Of a DNA stretch of 64,000 nt, positions 34,985 through 44,641 are shown piece after piece. The stretch is from Fontibacterium universale (GTDB lineage: Bacteria; Pseudomonadota; Alphaproteobacteria; Pelagibacterales; Pelagibacteraceae): contig CBDEAT010000001.1 in assembly GCA_965236175.1 (NCBI GenBank), positions 1 through 64,000 of the forward strand, read 5' to 3'. Below the pieces are notes generated by a model that saw only the letters and a program-made list of their open reading frames with translations, was not told where the DNA came from and searched no databases. The first letter of the stretch is position 1. Each line of letters starts with the position of its first letter. A program made the position numbers and the translations under genes.

Positions 34985-35239
34985 TTACTTCTTAGCCGGA
35001 GCTAGAACAGCAGAAGCGGCGTTGATTGATTTAACGCAATCAGCTTCTTTTTTAGCTGCTAGTGCATCACCAGCTGCTTTTCTTAGATCACCAGCTTTTT
35101 TAGTAGCTGCTGCATCTAATTTTGCTGTTTTTACTGCTGCATCGTAACCTTTGATTAAATCAGCGCAAGATTTAGCTTGAGCGTTTGCAAAAGATACGAA
35201 TAAGAACATACTTACGATTGTTGCTAGTATAGTTTTCAT
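34985..35239 (-). CDS. Small secreted Ala/Lys-rich protein
   Basis: This 84-residue protein has a clear signal peptide, MKTILATIVSMFLFVSFANA, with cleavage expected after residue 20. The mature helix-rich chain of about 64 residues has two cysteines (SCADLIKGYD and KEADCVKS) that could form one disulfide. Codon usage is less AT-extreme than its neighbours (many GCT/GCA alanines), which hints at high expression. I recognise no family. The 215 bases upstream hold no gene I can support and presumably its promoter. Confidence 0.75.
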   Translation of the reverse strand: MKTILATIVSMFLFVSFANAQAKSCADLIKGYDAAVKTAKLDAAATKKAGDLRKAAGDALAAKKEADCVKSINAASAVLAPAKK

Positions 35240-35454
35240 TTGTTTTACTTATTGTTAAGTTAATTAGCGGCGAAACTATTTAATTTAGGGTTTTCTGTAA
35301 ATGTTTTTTTGACAAGGAAAAGCCTTCATTCTAAATAAAGATGTCTCTAATAACCCAATAAAATCAACAATTTTTGAATAAGCAATATAACTAAAGTTCT
35401 ATATGCGGTTATTTTGGGCTATGATTTTTTTCTTAGAATTTAAAAGAATCGTTT

Positions 35455-38121
35455 TTATTTTTTTGCCCTTATACTTGCTTGAGCAGCAGATAATCTTGCT
35501 ATTGGAACTCTGTACGGTGAACAAGATACATAATTTAATCCTGCCCTATGGCAAAAATCTATAGAATCTGGATCTCCACCGTGCTCTCCACAAATTCCAA
35601 GTTTTATATTTTTTTTTGTTTCAAGTCCTCTTGAGCATGCAAGTTTTATAAGTTCACCAACTCCATCTTGATCAATACTTACAAATGGATCAATTTTGAA
35701 TATTTTATTTTCAACATAATCATCTAAAAATTTTCCAGAGTCGTCTCTTGATATGCCAAGAGTTGTCTGTGTTAAATCATTTGTACCAAAACTGAAAAAG
35801 TCAGCATGTTTTGCAATGTTTTTGGCATTAAGAGCGGCTCGTGGAAGCTCAATCATAGTACCTACTAAATAATCTACTTTGAAATTATTCTTTTTTTGAA
35901 CTTCTTGCGCAATACGATCAACTAATCCTCTTAAAATTTCTATTTCTCTTTCTGTTGCAACAAGCGGAATCATAATTTCTGGAATTACTGCTTCAACTTT
36001 TTGCTTTTGTAACTCATATAAAGCTTCAAAAATTGCTCGACATTGCATTTCATAAATTTCAGGAAAAGAAATTGCTAGACGACAACCTCTATGACCCAGC
36101 ATAGGATTTTCTTCATGTAAATAATTAATTCTATTTTTAATTTCACTTGAATGAATTTTTAAAGACTTTGCAACAATATCAATTTCTTTTTCTGTTTTTG
36201 GTAAAAATTCATGTAATGGAGGATCTAATAATCTAACTGTAACAGGAAGACCTTTCATGATTGTAAAAATTTCTACAAAGTCTTTCTTTTGAAAAGGCAA
36301 AATTTTGTCTAAAGCTTTTAGACGATCTTCTTTAGTTTTTGAAAGGATCATTTGTCTTACATATAAAATTCTTTCTTCATCAAAAAACATATGCTCTGTT
36401 CTACAAAGTCCAATTCCTTCAGCACCAAATCCTCTTGCAGTTCTAGAATCTAATGGTGTTTCGGCATTTGCTCTAATTTTTAAGGTTCTAACTTCATCTG
36501 CCCATTTCATCATCTCAGAAAAATCTCCTGAGATATCTGGATTGATTGTTTTAACCTCTCCAAGCATAACTTCGCCTGTTGAACCATCAATCGTTATGAT
36601 ATCACCTTCCGTAACTTCCGTGTTGTCTACTTTAAAAAGCTTGGCCGCATAATCTATTTTTATGTTTCCAGCTCCTGAAACGCAGGCTCTTCCCATTCCT
36701 CTTGCAACAACAGCAGCATGACTTGTCATTCCCCCTCTGCATGTTAAAATTCCAACAGCTGCGTGCATTCCATGAATATCTTCCGGTGATGTTTCAACTC
36801 GAACTAAAATAGTATTTTGATTATTGGCTTTCATTTGCTCAGCATCATCTGCGTTAAAAGTTACTTTTCCAGTTGCAGCGCCTGGTGACGCTGGCAGTCC
36901 TTTTGCTATTACATTCTTTTTAGCTTTTGGATCTAAAGTTGGATGAAGAAGAGTGTCTAAAATTTTTGGATCAATTCTAAGTAACGCCTCATCTTTTGTG
37001 ATCAATTTCTCACTAACCATATCTACTGCTATTTTAATTGAAGCTTTTGCAGTTCTTTTTCCTGATCGTGTCTGCAGCATCCAAAGTTTCTTGTTCTCAA
37101 TGGTAAACTCAATATCTTGCATGTCACGATAGTGACTTTCTAATTTTTTATAAATTTTTGTAAGCTCAGCAAATGCTTCGGGCATCGTTTCTTCTAATGA
37201 AAGATCTTCTGAAGAGGACTCTAGTCTTGCTTTTTTAGTAATATTTCTTGGTGTTCGAATACCTGCAACAACATCTTCTCCTTGAGCATTAATTAAGTAT
37301 TCTCCATAGAAACTATTTTCCCCTGTGGACGGGTTTCTGGTAAATGCAACACCCGTTGCACAATCATTACCCATGTTACCAAATACCATGGATTGAATAT
37401 TGACTGCTGTGCCCCACTCTTCAGGAATATTATTTAATCTTCTGTAAGTTTTTGCTCTTTGATTATGCCATGACTTAAATACTGCGCTAATTGCTCCCCA
37501 TAATTGCTCATGAGAGTCTTGAGGAAAATCTTTTTTTGTATGTTTTTTTACAATGTCTTTATAATTACCAACAATTGTTTTCCAATCTTCAGCTTTGAGA
37601 TCTGTATCTGACAATACACCTTTTGTTAGTTTGTAATTATCAAGCAAGTCCTCAAAATTATGGTGGTCTACTTCAAGAACAACGTTGCTAAACATTTGAA
37701 TAAAACGTCTATAGCTATCGTAAGCAAATGTTTCGTTATTAGTTTTTTTAATTAATCCTAAAACGGTTTTATCGTTTAATCCTAAATTTAAAACAGTATC
37801 CATCATTCCAGGCATAGAAACTCTTGCACCTGATCTTACGGATACTAATAAAGGATTGTTAACGTCACCAAAATTTTTTCCTAAAATTTTCTCTATGTTT
37901 CTTATAGCGTCTTCTACTTGAATCTTAAGATCGTCTGGATATTTTTGATTATTTTTATAAAATTCAGTGCAAACTTCTGTTGTGATTGTAAATCCAGGAG
38001 GAACAGGGAGGCCTAATTTTCCCATCTCTGCAAGATTTGCGCCTTTTCCACCTAAAAGAGGTTTTTGCGAAACAGTACCTTCGCAGTTTGAACTATTAAA
38101 CTGATAAACCCACTTTGGCAT
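35455..38121 (-). CDS. ppdK: Pyruvate, phosphate dikinase
   Basis: The 888-residue protein has the PPDK order. The N-terminal ATP-grasp starts GGKGANLAEMGKLGLPVPPG. The central swivelling domain has the phospho-His in CRGGMTSHAAVVARGMG, and the C-terminal PEP/pyruvate barrel has GTNDLTQTTLGISRDD and GICGEHGGDP. It interconverts pyruvate + ATP + Pi and PEP + AMP + PPi, giving a gluconeogenic entry. It is the last gene of sppA-glyQ-glyS-ppdK, 3 bases after glyS. Confidence 0.97.
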   Translation of the reverse strand: MPKWVYQFNSSNCEGTVSQKPLLGGKGANLAEMGKLGLPVPPGFTITTEVCTEFYKNNQKYPDDLKIQVEDAIRNIEKILGKNFGDVNNPLLVSVRSGARVSMPGMMDTVLNLGLNDKTVLGLIKKTNNETFAYDSYRRFIQMFSNVVLEVDHHNFEDLLDNYKLTKGVLSDTDLKAEDWKTIVGNYKDIVKKHTKKDFPQDSHEQLWGAISAVFKSWHNQRAKTYRRLNNIPEEWGTAVNIQSMVFGNMGNDCATGVAFTRNPSTGENSFYGEYLINAQGEDVVAGIRTPRNITKKARLESSSEDLSLEETMPEAFAELTKIYKKLESHYRDMQDIEFTIENKKLWMLQTRSGKRTAKASIKIAVDMVSEKLITKDEALLRIDPKILDTLLHPTLDPKAKKNVIAKGLPASPGAATGKVTFNADDAEQMKANNQNTILVRVETSPEDIHGMHAAVGILTCRGGMTSHAAVVARGMGRACVSGAGNIKIDYAAKLFKVDNTEVTEGDIITIDGSTGEVMLGEVKTINPDISGDFSEMMKWADEVRTLKIRANAETPLDSRTARGFGAEGIGLCRTEHMFFDEERILYVRQMILSKTKEDRLKALDKILPFQKKDFVEIFTIMKGLPVTVRLLDPPLHEFLPKTEKEIDIVAKSLKIHSSEIKNRINYLHEENPMLGHRGCRLAISFPEIYEMQCRAIFEALYELQKQKVEAVIPEIMIPLVATEREIEILRGLVDRIAQEVQKKNNFKVDYLVGTMIELPRAALNAKNIAKHADFFSFGTNDLTQTTLGISRDDSGKFLDDYVENKIFKIDPFVSIDQDGVGELIKLACSRGLETKKNIKLGICGEHGGDPDSIDFCHRAGLNYVSCSPYRVPIARLSAAQASIRAKK

Positions 38122-38124
38122 TTT

Positions 38125-40191
38125 TTAAACCTCAAATTTAGAAAAGTCAGCAAAACTATCAAAAGTTTTGCACAATAGGAATAGTAACTCTAGTCTGTTT
38201 TTTTTGATCTGCTCGTTTTCGTCATTAACTTTTACGTTATCAAAAAACTTATCAACAAAACCTTTTGTACCAGCCAACAAACCCATCGTCTGCTCTACAG
38301 TTCTTAATCGTGTAGGAGTTGTATAGTGTTCTCTAATTTCATTTATTTTTTCTAATAAAAAATTCTCTTCATTATGTTTAAATAAAACTGTGTCTGGATC
38401 CCCAAAAAATTCTTGTTTAAGATCTTTCTTTGATTGTTCTAAAATATTTGTGCATCTTTTATAAACTGCAATAACATTTTGTCCGTCATCGCTCTTCACA
38501 ACTTTGTTTAAATTTTTAATTTTAGTAAACAATGCAAAATAATCATCGGATCTACTATTGAATAAAACAGATTCAATAACATCAGGTCTGATTTTTTGAT
38601 CTTTAAGTAAATTTTTAAATCGGTCTGAAATAAAAGATAAAATCTCCTCAGTAAACTTAAGGTTTTGCATATTCACTCTTTGAGTAAGATATGAGTTTTT
38701 TGAGTTATTAATTAATTCTTTTAATGAAATAGAAATTCTATTTTCTATTAATATTCTAAGAATACCAAGTGCTGATCTTCTTAATGCGTAAGGATCTTTT
38801 GAGCTTGTTGGTTTTTCATTAATACCAAAAAATCCAACTAAGTTGTCGATCTTATCAGCAAGCGCAACAGAAATTGAAATTTTTTCTTTTGGGACTCTAT
38901 CTTCTGGTCCAATTGGCAAATAATGATCGGATATAGCATTTGCGATTTGCAAACTAAAACCTTGTTCTACTGCAAAATACTTTCCAAGAACACCTTGAAG
39001 CTCTGGATACTCCCCTACTAAATCTGAAACTAGATCTGCTTTGCAAATTGATGCTGCTATTTCTGCATCATCTTTTTTACAATTTACAATATCTGCAATA
39101 AATGATGCCAAAACTCTTATTCTTTGTGTTTTATCATGAAGTGAGCCTAGACTTTGATAAAAAGTAATTCCTTTAAGTTTGCTTACTTGTTTTACTAAAT
39201 TTTGACTCTTATTTTTTTCCCAGAAAAATTTTGCATCTGATAAACGTGCGGTAAGAACTCTTTCGTTTCCTTTTATAATTTTATTCTTAATGTCTTCTTT
39301 ATTTGCAACAACAATAAAACTATTAATTAATTTATGATTATTGATAGAACGCATTGGAAAATATCTTTGATGATGCTGCATCGTTAAAATAAGAAGTTCT
39401 TCTGGTAATTTTAAAAAATCTTTTAAAAATGATCCTTTTAGAACAATTGGATCTTCAACAAGATTAATAACTTGTTTAAGTAATTTGTTATTAATTTCTA
39501 ATTCACAATCATTCTTTTTAAGAAATGATTGAATACTTTTAGTAATTAATTTTTCTCTTTCTGTATTATCAAAAATAATTCTTTTATCCGTTAATGTTTT
39601 TTTAAAATGACTATAATCTTTAATAACAACTGCCTTATCTTCCAACGGTCCGTCTACATAAGTGATATTTGTTGATGTTAAATGAAAAAAATTAAATGGA
39701 ATAGTTTGTTTGTCAAATAAACATAAAATTGATTTTAAAGGTCTGCCCCAAGAAAGGTCATGATTACCCCAACGCATTTTTTTTCGCCATTGTAGGCCAT
39801 TTAAAAAATGAGGAATATTTTTCTTAATTTCTTCAAGAACTGGTATTTCCTTTTTTTGCGTTTTTGCAAAAATGAATTTTCCCTTATCTGTTTCTTCTTC
39901 ATAAATATCTTTTGGATCTAAATTATTTGATTTAATAAACCCTTGTATAGCTTGTTCTGGCGCTCCAACTTTTGGACCTCTTAAAACCTTTGCTTCAGTT
40001 TTAATATTTGTTGGTAAGTTATTGTAATAAAAAATTAATCTTTTGGGAGTTGAATAAATTTCAGTTGCAACTTTTTTAAAATCATATTTTTCAAAAAATG
40101 ACGTAAAGTTTGCAGCAATATTATTCTTTGCATCTTCTTGTAATGTGGGTGGTATTTCTTCAGAATATAATTCTAATAATAAGTCAGACAT
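38125..40191 (-). CDS. glyS: Glycyl-tRNA synthetase beta subunit
   Basis: The 688-residue protein starts DLLLELYSEEIPPTLQEDAK, the GlyS N-terminus. RGPKVGAPEQAIQGF, MQHHQRYFPM and the HD-like and C-terminal anticodon-binding region (DSFADFSKFEV end) follow. It forms the alpha2beta2 glycyl-tRNA synthetase with GlyQ, whose gene stop overlaps this start by one base. The length is normal. Confidence 0.96.
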   Translation of the reverse strand: MSDLLLELYSEEIPPTLQEDAKNNIAANFTSFFEKYDFKKVATEIYSTPKRLIFYYNNLPTNIKTEAKVLRGPKVGAPEQAIQGFIKSNNLDPKDIYEEETDKGKFIFAKTQKKEIPVLEEIKKNIPHFLNGLQWRKKMRWGNHDLSWGRPLKSILCLFDKQTIPFNFFHLTSTNITYVDGPLEDKAVVIKDYSHFKKTLTDKRIIFDNTEREKLITKSIQSFLKKNDCELEINNKLLKQVINLVEDPIVLKGSFLKDFLKLPEELLILTMQHHQRYFPMRSINNHKLINSFIVVANKEDIKNKIIKGNERVLTARLSDAKFFWEKNKSQNLVKQVSKLKGITFYQSLGSLHDKTQRIRVLASFIADIVNCKKDDAEIAASICKADLVSDLVGEYPELQGVLGKYFAVEQGFSLQIANAISDHYLPIGPEDRVPKEKISISVALADKIDNLVGFFGINEKPTSSKDPYALRRSALGILRILIENRISISLKELINNSKNSYLTQRVNMQNLKFTEEILSFISDRFKNLLKDQKIRPDVIESVLFNSRSDDYFALFTKIKNLNKVVKSDDGQNVIAVYKRCTNILEQSKKDLKQEFFGDPDTVLFKHNEENFLLEKINEIREHYTTPTRLRTVEQTMGLLAGTKGFVDKFFDNVKVNDENEQIKKNRLELLFLLCKTFDSFADFSKFEV

Positions 40192-41120
40192 TAATCAGAG
40201 TTCTTTAACCAAACTTCTGCTGTACTTTTAACAAGAGTTCTAATTTTGTTAATAAAACCAGCTCTTTCTGTCACGGATATAACCCCTCTTGCGTCTAAAG
40301 TATTAAAGATATGACTGGCCTTTAAACACTGATCATAAGCAGGAAGAGCTAAATTTTTAGATAATAAATTCTGACATTCACCCTCTGCCATTGTAAATAA
40401 TTTTAAAAGATTATCTGTGTTTGCAAATTCAAAATTATATGCTGAAAATTCTTTTTCATTTCGTTTATAAACGTCTCCATATTTAACACCTTCATTATTC
40501 CATCTAATATCATACACACTGTCTACTCCTTGAATGAACATTGTAATTCTCTCAAGACCATAAGTGATTTCTGCCGAAACTGGCTTACATTCAAATCCTG
40601 CCATCTGTTGAAAATAAGTAAATTGAGTAATTTCCATTCCATCGCACCAAACTTCCCATCCAAGTCCTGAAGCTCCTAATGTTGGACTTTCCCAATCATC
40701 TTCTACAAACCGAATGTCATGTTCTTTATAATTTATTCCAAGTGCACTTAAACTTCTAAGATAAAGACTTTGCACATTTTCTGGCGATGGTTTGATTAAA
40801 ACTTGAAATTGATAATAATGTTGAAGTCTATTTGGATTATCTCCGTAACGACCATCCGTTGGTCTTCTTGACGGCTGAACATAAGCTGCCTTCCAAGGCT
40901 TAGGTCCTAAAGATCTTAATGTTGTTGCGGGATGAAAAGTGCCAGCTCCAACTTCCATGTCATAAGGTTGCATTACAACACAACCATAATCAGACCAGAA
41001 TTTTTGTAATTTAAATATAACTTCCTGAAAAGACAAATCTTGTGGCTTAGATTTGTTTTTAGTTACAACTTTTTTTTTAGTTATAACTTTTTTTTTATTT
41101 AATTTCTTTTTAGCTGCCAT
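40191..41120 (-). CDS. glyQ: Glycyl-tRNA synthetase alpha subunit
   Basis: The 309-residue class II synthetase core starts at about residue 27 (LSFQEVIFKLQKFWSDYGC) and has AGTFHPATTLRSLGPKPW, QPSRRPTDGRYGDNPNRL and EITYGLERITMFIQG. The first 26 residues are an unusual Lys-rich extension (MAAKKKLNKKKVITKKK...) absent from typical GlyQ. It may add tRNA affinity, or the true start may be internal, although no internal ATG lies near the core. The gene lies between sppA and glyS. Confidence 0.95.
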   Translation of the reverse strand: MAAKKKLNKKKVITKKKVVTKNKSKPQDLSFQEVIFKLQKFWSDYGCVVMQPYDMEVGAGTFHPATTLRSLGPKPWKAAYVQPSRRPTDGRYGDNPNRLQHYYQFQVLIKPSPENVQSLYLRSLSALGINYKEHDIRFVEDDWESPTLGASGLGWEVWCDGMEITQFTYFQQMAGFECKPVSAEITYGLERITMFIQGVDSVYDIRWNNEGVKYGDVYKRNEKEFSAYNFEFANTDNLLKLFTMAEGECQNLLSKNLALPAYDQCLKASHIFNTLDARGVISVTERAGFINKIRTLVKSTAEVWLKNSD

Positions 41121-41122
41121 TT

Positions 41123-41935
41123 TTATAAGCCATATTTGTTCCAGATCGATCTTACTTCCAGTTCATTTATAACTTCTGAATACGATCCTGGTAATTGTGA
41201 GGAAAGTTTTCTTTTTAACCAACTTTGCGCTGCTTCAAATTTTTTAACTTTAAGATCTTTGCCAAATTTTTGTTTTAAAATTTCCTGTAAAGTTCCAACT
41301 CCATCAATTAAGCCAAGTTGTAATGATTTTTTTCCAGACCAAAACTCCCCTGAAAACAACATTGAATGATTTTCAGATTTTAATTTATCTTTTCTACTAT
41401 TTTTTACTAAATTAATGAATTCTTCATGCAAATCTTTTTGCAAAGATTTTAACTTTTCTACATCTTCTTTTTTTTCTTCTAAAAATGGATCTAAAATACT
41501 TTTGCTCTCGCCAGCGGTATGCACTCTTCTTTGTACTCCAATTTTTTTTATTAACTCTTGAAATCCAAATGCTGAATAGATAACTCCGATAGATCCAACA
41601 ATTGAATTAGCATTTGCATAAATTTCATCTCCTGCGCACATCAGCATATATCCGCCTGAAGCTGCCACATCTTCGGCATAGGTAATTACTTTAACTTTTT
41701 TATCATCAGCCTCAGATCTAATAAGATCGTATAAAAGATTAGATTGAACTGGTGATCCTCCTGGAGAATTAATAGAGATCACTACTGCTTTAATATTCTT
41801 TAAAGCAAAGGCTTTTTTAATAATATCGGTTTGACTGGCATAACTCATGCCTTGGCTAAATCTACCTACATTGCCTATAACTCCATTTAATCTGATTAGA
41901 GAAACTGTTGGTTTTGATTTAAAAAATGAGAACAT
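41123..41935 (-). CDS. sppA: Signal peptide peptidase SppA-like S49 serine peptidase
   Basis: The 270-residue protein has a single peptidase S49 domain, as in short SppA and SohB-like forms. The nucleophile is S93 in EDVAASGGYML, and the likely general-base Lys is K145 in AGESKSILDPF. SINSPGGSPVQS is the oxyanion region. There is no clear N-terminal membrane anchor (MFSFFKSKPTVSLIRL), so it may be cytoplasmic or peripheral. It degrades signal-peptide remnants. It is the first gene of the glyQ-glyS-ppdK transcript and is divergent from the polyprenyl synthase. Confidence 0.88.
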   Translation of the reverse strand: MFSFFKSKPTVSLIRLNGVIGNVGRFSQGMSYASQTDIIKKAFALKNIKAVVISINSPGGSPVQSNLLYDLIRSEADDKKVKVITYAEDVAASGGYMLMCAGDEIYANANSIVGSIGVIYSAFGFQELIKKIGVQRRVHTAGESKSILDPFLEEKKEDVEKLKSLQKDLHEEFINLVKNSRKDKLKSENHSMLFSGEFWSGKKSLQLGLIDGVGTLQEILKQKFGKDLKVKKFEAAQSWLKRKLSSQLPGSYSEVINELEVRSIWNKYGL

Positions 41936-42025
41936 ATTTATTTCATATCTTTTAAACGTTTATTGTCAGTATTCCAGAATAAAAAATTAATAATACTTTA
42001 TATTTATTAATGCTACAAACACCTC

Positions 42026-43039
42026 GTGAAAAATAATATCGTACAACTAGAAAAATTTCAGAAAAAAACTCCTTACGATTCTCTTAAGGAAATATTTAAT
42101 ATCGATTTAGATAAAGTAGAAGAATTTACAAAATTAAAATTATCGAGCGAAGTAGATCTGATTGGCAAAATGGCTTTATACCAATTAGGCTCTGGTGGAA
42201 AAAGATTAAGATCTATACTGACTTTAGCAAGCTCTAAAATTACTGAATACAAGGGTGAGCACAATATTCATTTAGCGGCTTGTGTTGAGCTTATTCATAG
42301 TGCAACTTTATTACATGACGATGTTATTGATAACAGCACAGTAAGACGAGGCAAAAAGACTTCAAACGTTATTTGGGGAAACCAACCTTCAATATTAGTG
42401 GGTGATTATTTCCTAAGCAGATGTTTCGAAATTATGGTTGATGTTGGTTCTTTAGAAATTTTAAAATTATTATCCAATGTATCTGCAGAAATTGCTCAAG
42501 GTGAAGTCCTTCAGCTTCAGCATAAAAACGAAGTAGATATTACTGAGCAAGTTTATTTAAATATCGTAACACAAAAAACAGCTTCATTATTTGGTGCGGC
42601 AATGAAAGTAGGTGGGTGTCTTGCAAATAAATCTGAAAATGAAAAAAAGGCGCTACAATCTTATGGGGTTAATCTTGGTATCGTATTTCAAATTAGTGAT
42701 GATATTCTAGATTACAATTCCACTAAAGTTTTTGGCAAGGATATTGGTAATGATTTTTATGAAGGCAAAATTACTTTACCAGTCATTATTTTATTTCAAA
42801 AATCAAATGAAACTGAAAGAGAACAAATTAAAAAATACTTCACTCGAGAAACAAGAACGGAAGAAGAGTTAAACCAAGTTTTATCATTGATGCAAAAATA
42901 TGATGTAATTACTATTTGCAAAAAGAGAGCTGAGCATTTTTCAAATGTATCTTCTGACTCTTTAAATATATTTAAAGATTCTGAAATTAGAAAAAATCTG
43001 CAGGAACTATCTTTTTATTTAATTAATAGGACGAATTAA
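42026..43039 (+). CDS. ispB: Polyprenyl diphosphate synthase (octaprenyl type, IspB)
   Basis: The 337-residue trans-prenyltransferase has the first Asp-rich motif D98-D99-VID in LLHDDVIDNSTVRRG and the second in QISDDILDYNSTKVFGKD. GGKRLRSIL is also present. No bulky residue sits just before the first motif, suiting long-chain products for the ubiquinone side chain. It could also make GGPP for the carotenoid genes 30 kb away, which lack crtE, but long-chain synthesis fits the length and family better. The start is GTG at 42026, and the stop overlaps the convergent tspO gene by 17 bases. Confidence 0.85.
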   Translation: MKNNIVQLEKFQKKTPYDSLKEIFNIDLDKVEEFTKLKLSSEVDLIGKMALYQLGSGGKRLRSILTLASSKITEYKGEHNIHLAACVELIHSATLLHDDVIDNSTVRRGKKTSNVIWGNQPSILVGDYFLSRCFEIMVDVGSLEILKLLSNVSAEIAQGEVLQLQHKNEVDITEQVYLNIVTQKTASLFGAAMKVGGCLANKSENEKKALQSYGVNLGIVFQISDDILDYNSTKVFGKDIGNDFYEGKITLPVIILFQKSNETEREQIKKYFTRETRTEEELNQVLSLMQKYDVITICKKRAEHFSNVSSDSLNIFKDSEIRKNLQELSFYLINRTN

Positions 43040-43514
43040 GAATATAAATTGTGCTATTTAAATATAGCGCAAACGTAGACCACGCAAAATAAGGAAGCAT
43101 TAATACAACGGAAGGCTTGCTGTATTTTGAATACAAAACCATTAAATACAAAATAAAAAAAATAATTATTGAGATTATAAAACTCGCAAGGAAAATTTGT
43201 TTATAATAAAAAAATACATAACTCCAACTTGCATTTATTAGTAAGTGAATAAAATAAACTGCTAAAATTTTATTTGAATTTTTGCTTTTTTTATAAGCAA
43301 GCCAAACTGCAACTGACATCATTGCATAAAGTAGTGTCCACACTGGTCCAAAAATCCAATTAGGAGGATTAAATGCTGGTTTTACTAAATTATAATACCA
43401 AGGATCTAATGCTGCCCTTGTTACAAATCCAGCTGGAAAAGTTATTAAAAAAGTAGCCACAACAATTGCAAATAAACTTGAGTAACCTTGGGATTTTGAT
43501 TTAGATTTTTTCAT
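43023..43514 (-). CDS. tspO: TspO/MBR family tryptophan-rich sensory protein
   Basis: The 163-residue, five-helix protein has WYYNLVKPAFNPPNWIFGPV and WTLLYAMMSVAVWLAYKK, the TspO signature, then NASWSYVFFY and LPYFAWSTFALYLN. TspO binds porphyrins and is linked to light and oxygen responses in photosynthetic alphaproteobacteria. In a proteorhodopsin-bearing cell a similar link is possible but unproven. A 52-codon frame ends 2 bases before its ATG. Confidence 0.93.
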   Translation of the reverse strand: MKKSKSKSQGYSSLFAIVVATFLITFPAGFVTRAALDPWYYNLVKPAFNPPNWIFGPVWTLLYAMMSVAVWLAYKKSKNSNKILAVYFIHLLINASWSYVFFYYKQIFLASFIISIIIFFILYLMVLYSKYSKPSVVLMLPYFAWSTFALYLNSTIYILNSSY

Positions 43515-43516
43515 TA

Positions 43517-43675
43517 TTAACTAGTTGCTTTAACATAAAATAACGCGAGTGCTGCTAATATATGTCCGTAATAAGTTAAGTTTACAAAAACTCTTAAAAT
43601 AAATTTATGATCATCTTTTATCTCAAGAAAATCACAAAGAACATTGCCTGGATTATAAAGTAATTCTAATTTCAA
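43517..43675 (-). CDS. Small ORF (52 aa) directly upstream of tspO
   Basis: The frame starts with TTG at 43675 and reads KLELLYNPGNVLCDFLEIKD, then a hydrophobic stretch VNLTYYGHILAALALFYVK, ending 2 bases before the tspO ATG. The spacing suggests coupling. There is no ATG start, and I recognise no family, so support is moderate. The 184 bases upstream to proC hold nothing I can name. Confidence 0.45.
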   Translation of the reverse strand: MKLELLYNPGNVLCDFLEIKDDHKFILRVFVNLTYYGHILAALALFYVKATS

Positions 43676-43859
43676 ATAATTAACCTTGTTTTGTAAATAT
43701 TAAGAGGTCTATTGCCTGCGAATCCCATATTCATTTATCCAATGTTAAAAGTCAATTTTAGCAAAGTTAGTAGGTTTAATTCTGCGGAAAATAAAAGTTT
43801 TACTAATCTTATAATTGCACTTAAGAGTGGTATATCTAATTTAATTAAATTTTAAAAAT

Positions 43860-44630
43860 ATGAAATTAGGTTTTGTTGGTGTTGGAAAAATAGCAACTTC
43901 AGTTATTGAAGGAATTTTCAAAGCAAAAATAAATGTTAAAGAAATAATTCTTTCTCCAAAAAATAGTAAAAATAGCAAATCTTTAAAAAATAAATTTAAG
44001 AAAATTAAAATTGCAAAATCTAACCAAGAAGTGCTTGATAGATCTAATTGGATTGTGCTTTCTATTACTCCAAAAGTTGGAAAGAAAATATTAGAGAAAT
44101 TAAAATTTAAAAGAAATCATACGGTCTTAAACTTTATGTCAACTATTCATAATCAAGAACTAAAAAAAATAATATTCCCGGCCAAACAAATATTTAAAAT
44201 AGCTCCTCTTCCTATGATTAAATATAATCTTGGACCTATTATTATTTATCCAAAGAATAAGATTGTTGAAAACTTCTTTAACAGGCTTGGAAAAGTGATT
44301 GCTACAAGTAATGAAAAAGAAAATAAAAAATTATGGGTAATGACTTCATTTATGGCAACATATCTTGAAATATATAACACTGCTCATAAATGGTTTGTAA
44401 AAAAAGGGATTAATGAAAATAAATCCAAAGAATACATAAATCATTTATTTAAAGCACTAAATAACGAGCTTTTAAAAAATTCTAATTACTCAACGGATAA
44501 AATGGTTAAAGAGTTTCAAACAAAAGGTGGGATTAACGCGGAACTTCTAATGAGGACAAAAAAATCTGGAATATTTAAAAATTTAAATAAAGGTTTTGAT
44601 AAAATTTATAATCGAGTAAAGAAATCCTAA
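43860..44630 (+). CDS. proC: Pyrroline-5-carboxylate reductase
   Basis: The 256-residue protein has the N-terminal NADP motif GFVGVGKIATSVIEG, then NWIVLSITPKVGKKILEKL and the KIAPLPMIKYNLGP segment, equivalent to the conserved MPN region. The dimerising helical C-terminus has TKGGINAELLMR, matching the family TPGGTT site. It makes proline from pyrroline-5-carboxylate. It is slightly shorter than usual (about 265-275) and more diverged than its neighbours; a related ProC-like reductase of unknown substrate is possible. Confidence 0.8.
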   Translation: MKLGFVGVGKIATSVIEGIFKAKINVKEIILSPKNSKNSKSLKNKFKKIKIAKSNQEVLDRSNWIVLSITPKVGKKILEKLKFKRNHTVLNFMSTIHNQELKKIIFPAKQIFKIAPLPMIKYNLGPIIIYPKNKIVENFFNRLGKVIATSNEKENKKLWVMTSFMATYLEIYNTAHKWFVKKGINENKSKEYINHLFKALNNELLKNSNYSTDKMVKEFQTKGGINAELLMRTKKSGIFKNLNKGFDKIYNRVKKS

Positions 44631-44641
44631 AATATTATTTT

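Noticed and set aside
35240..35454. tRNA, small RNA or riboswitch between the small secreted protein and ppdK
   Set aside because: No cloverleaf, no strong hairpin and no conserved aptamer core is visible.
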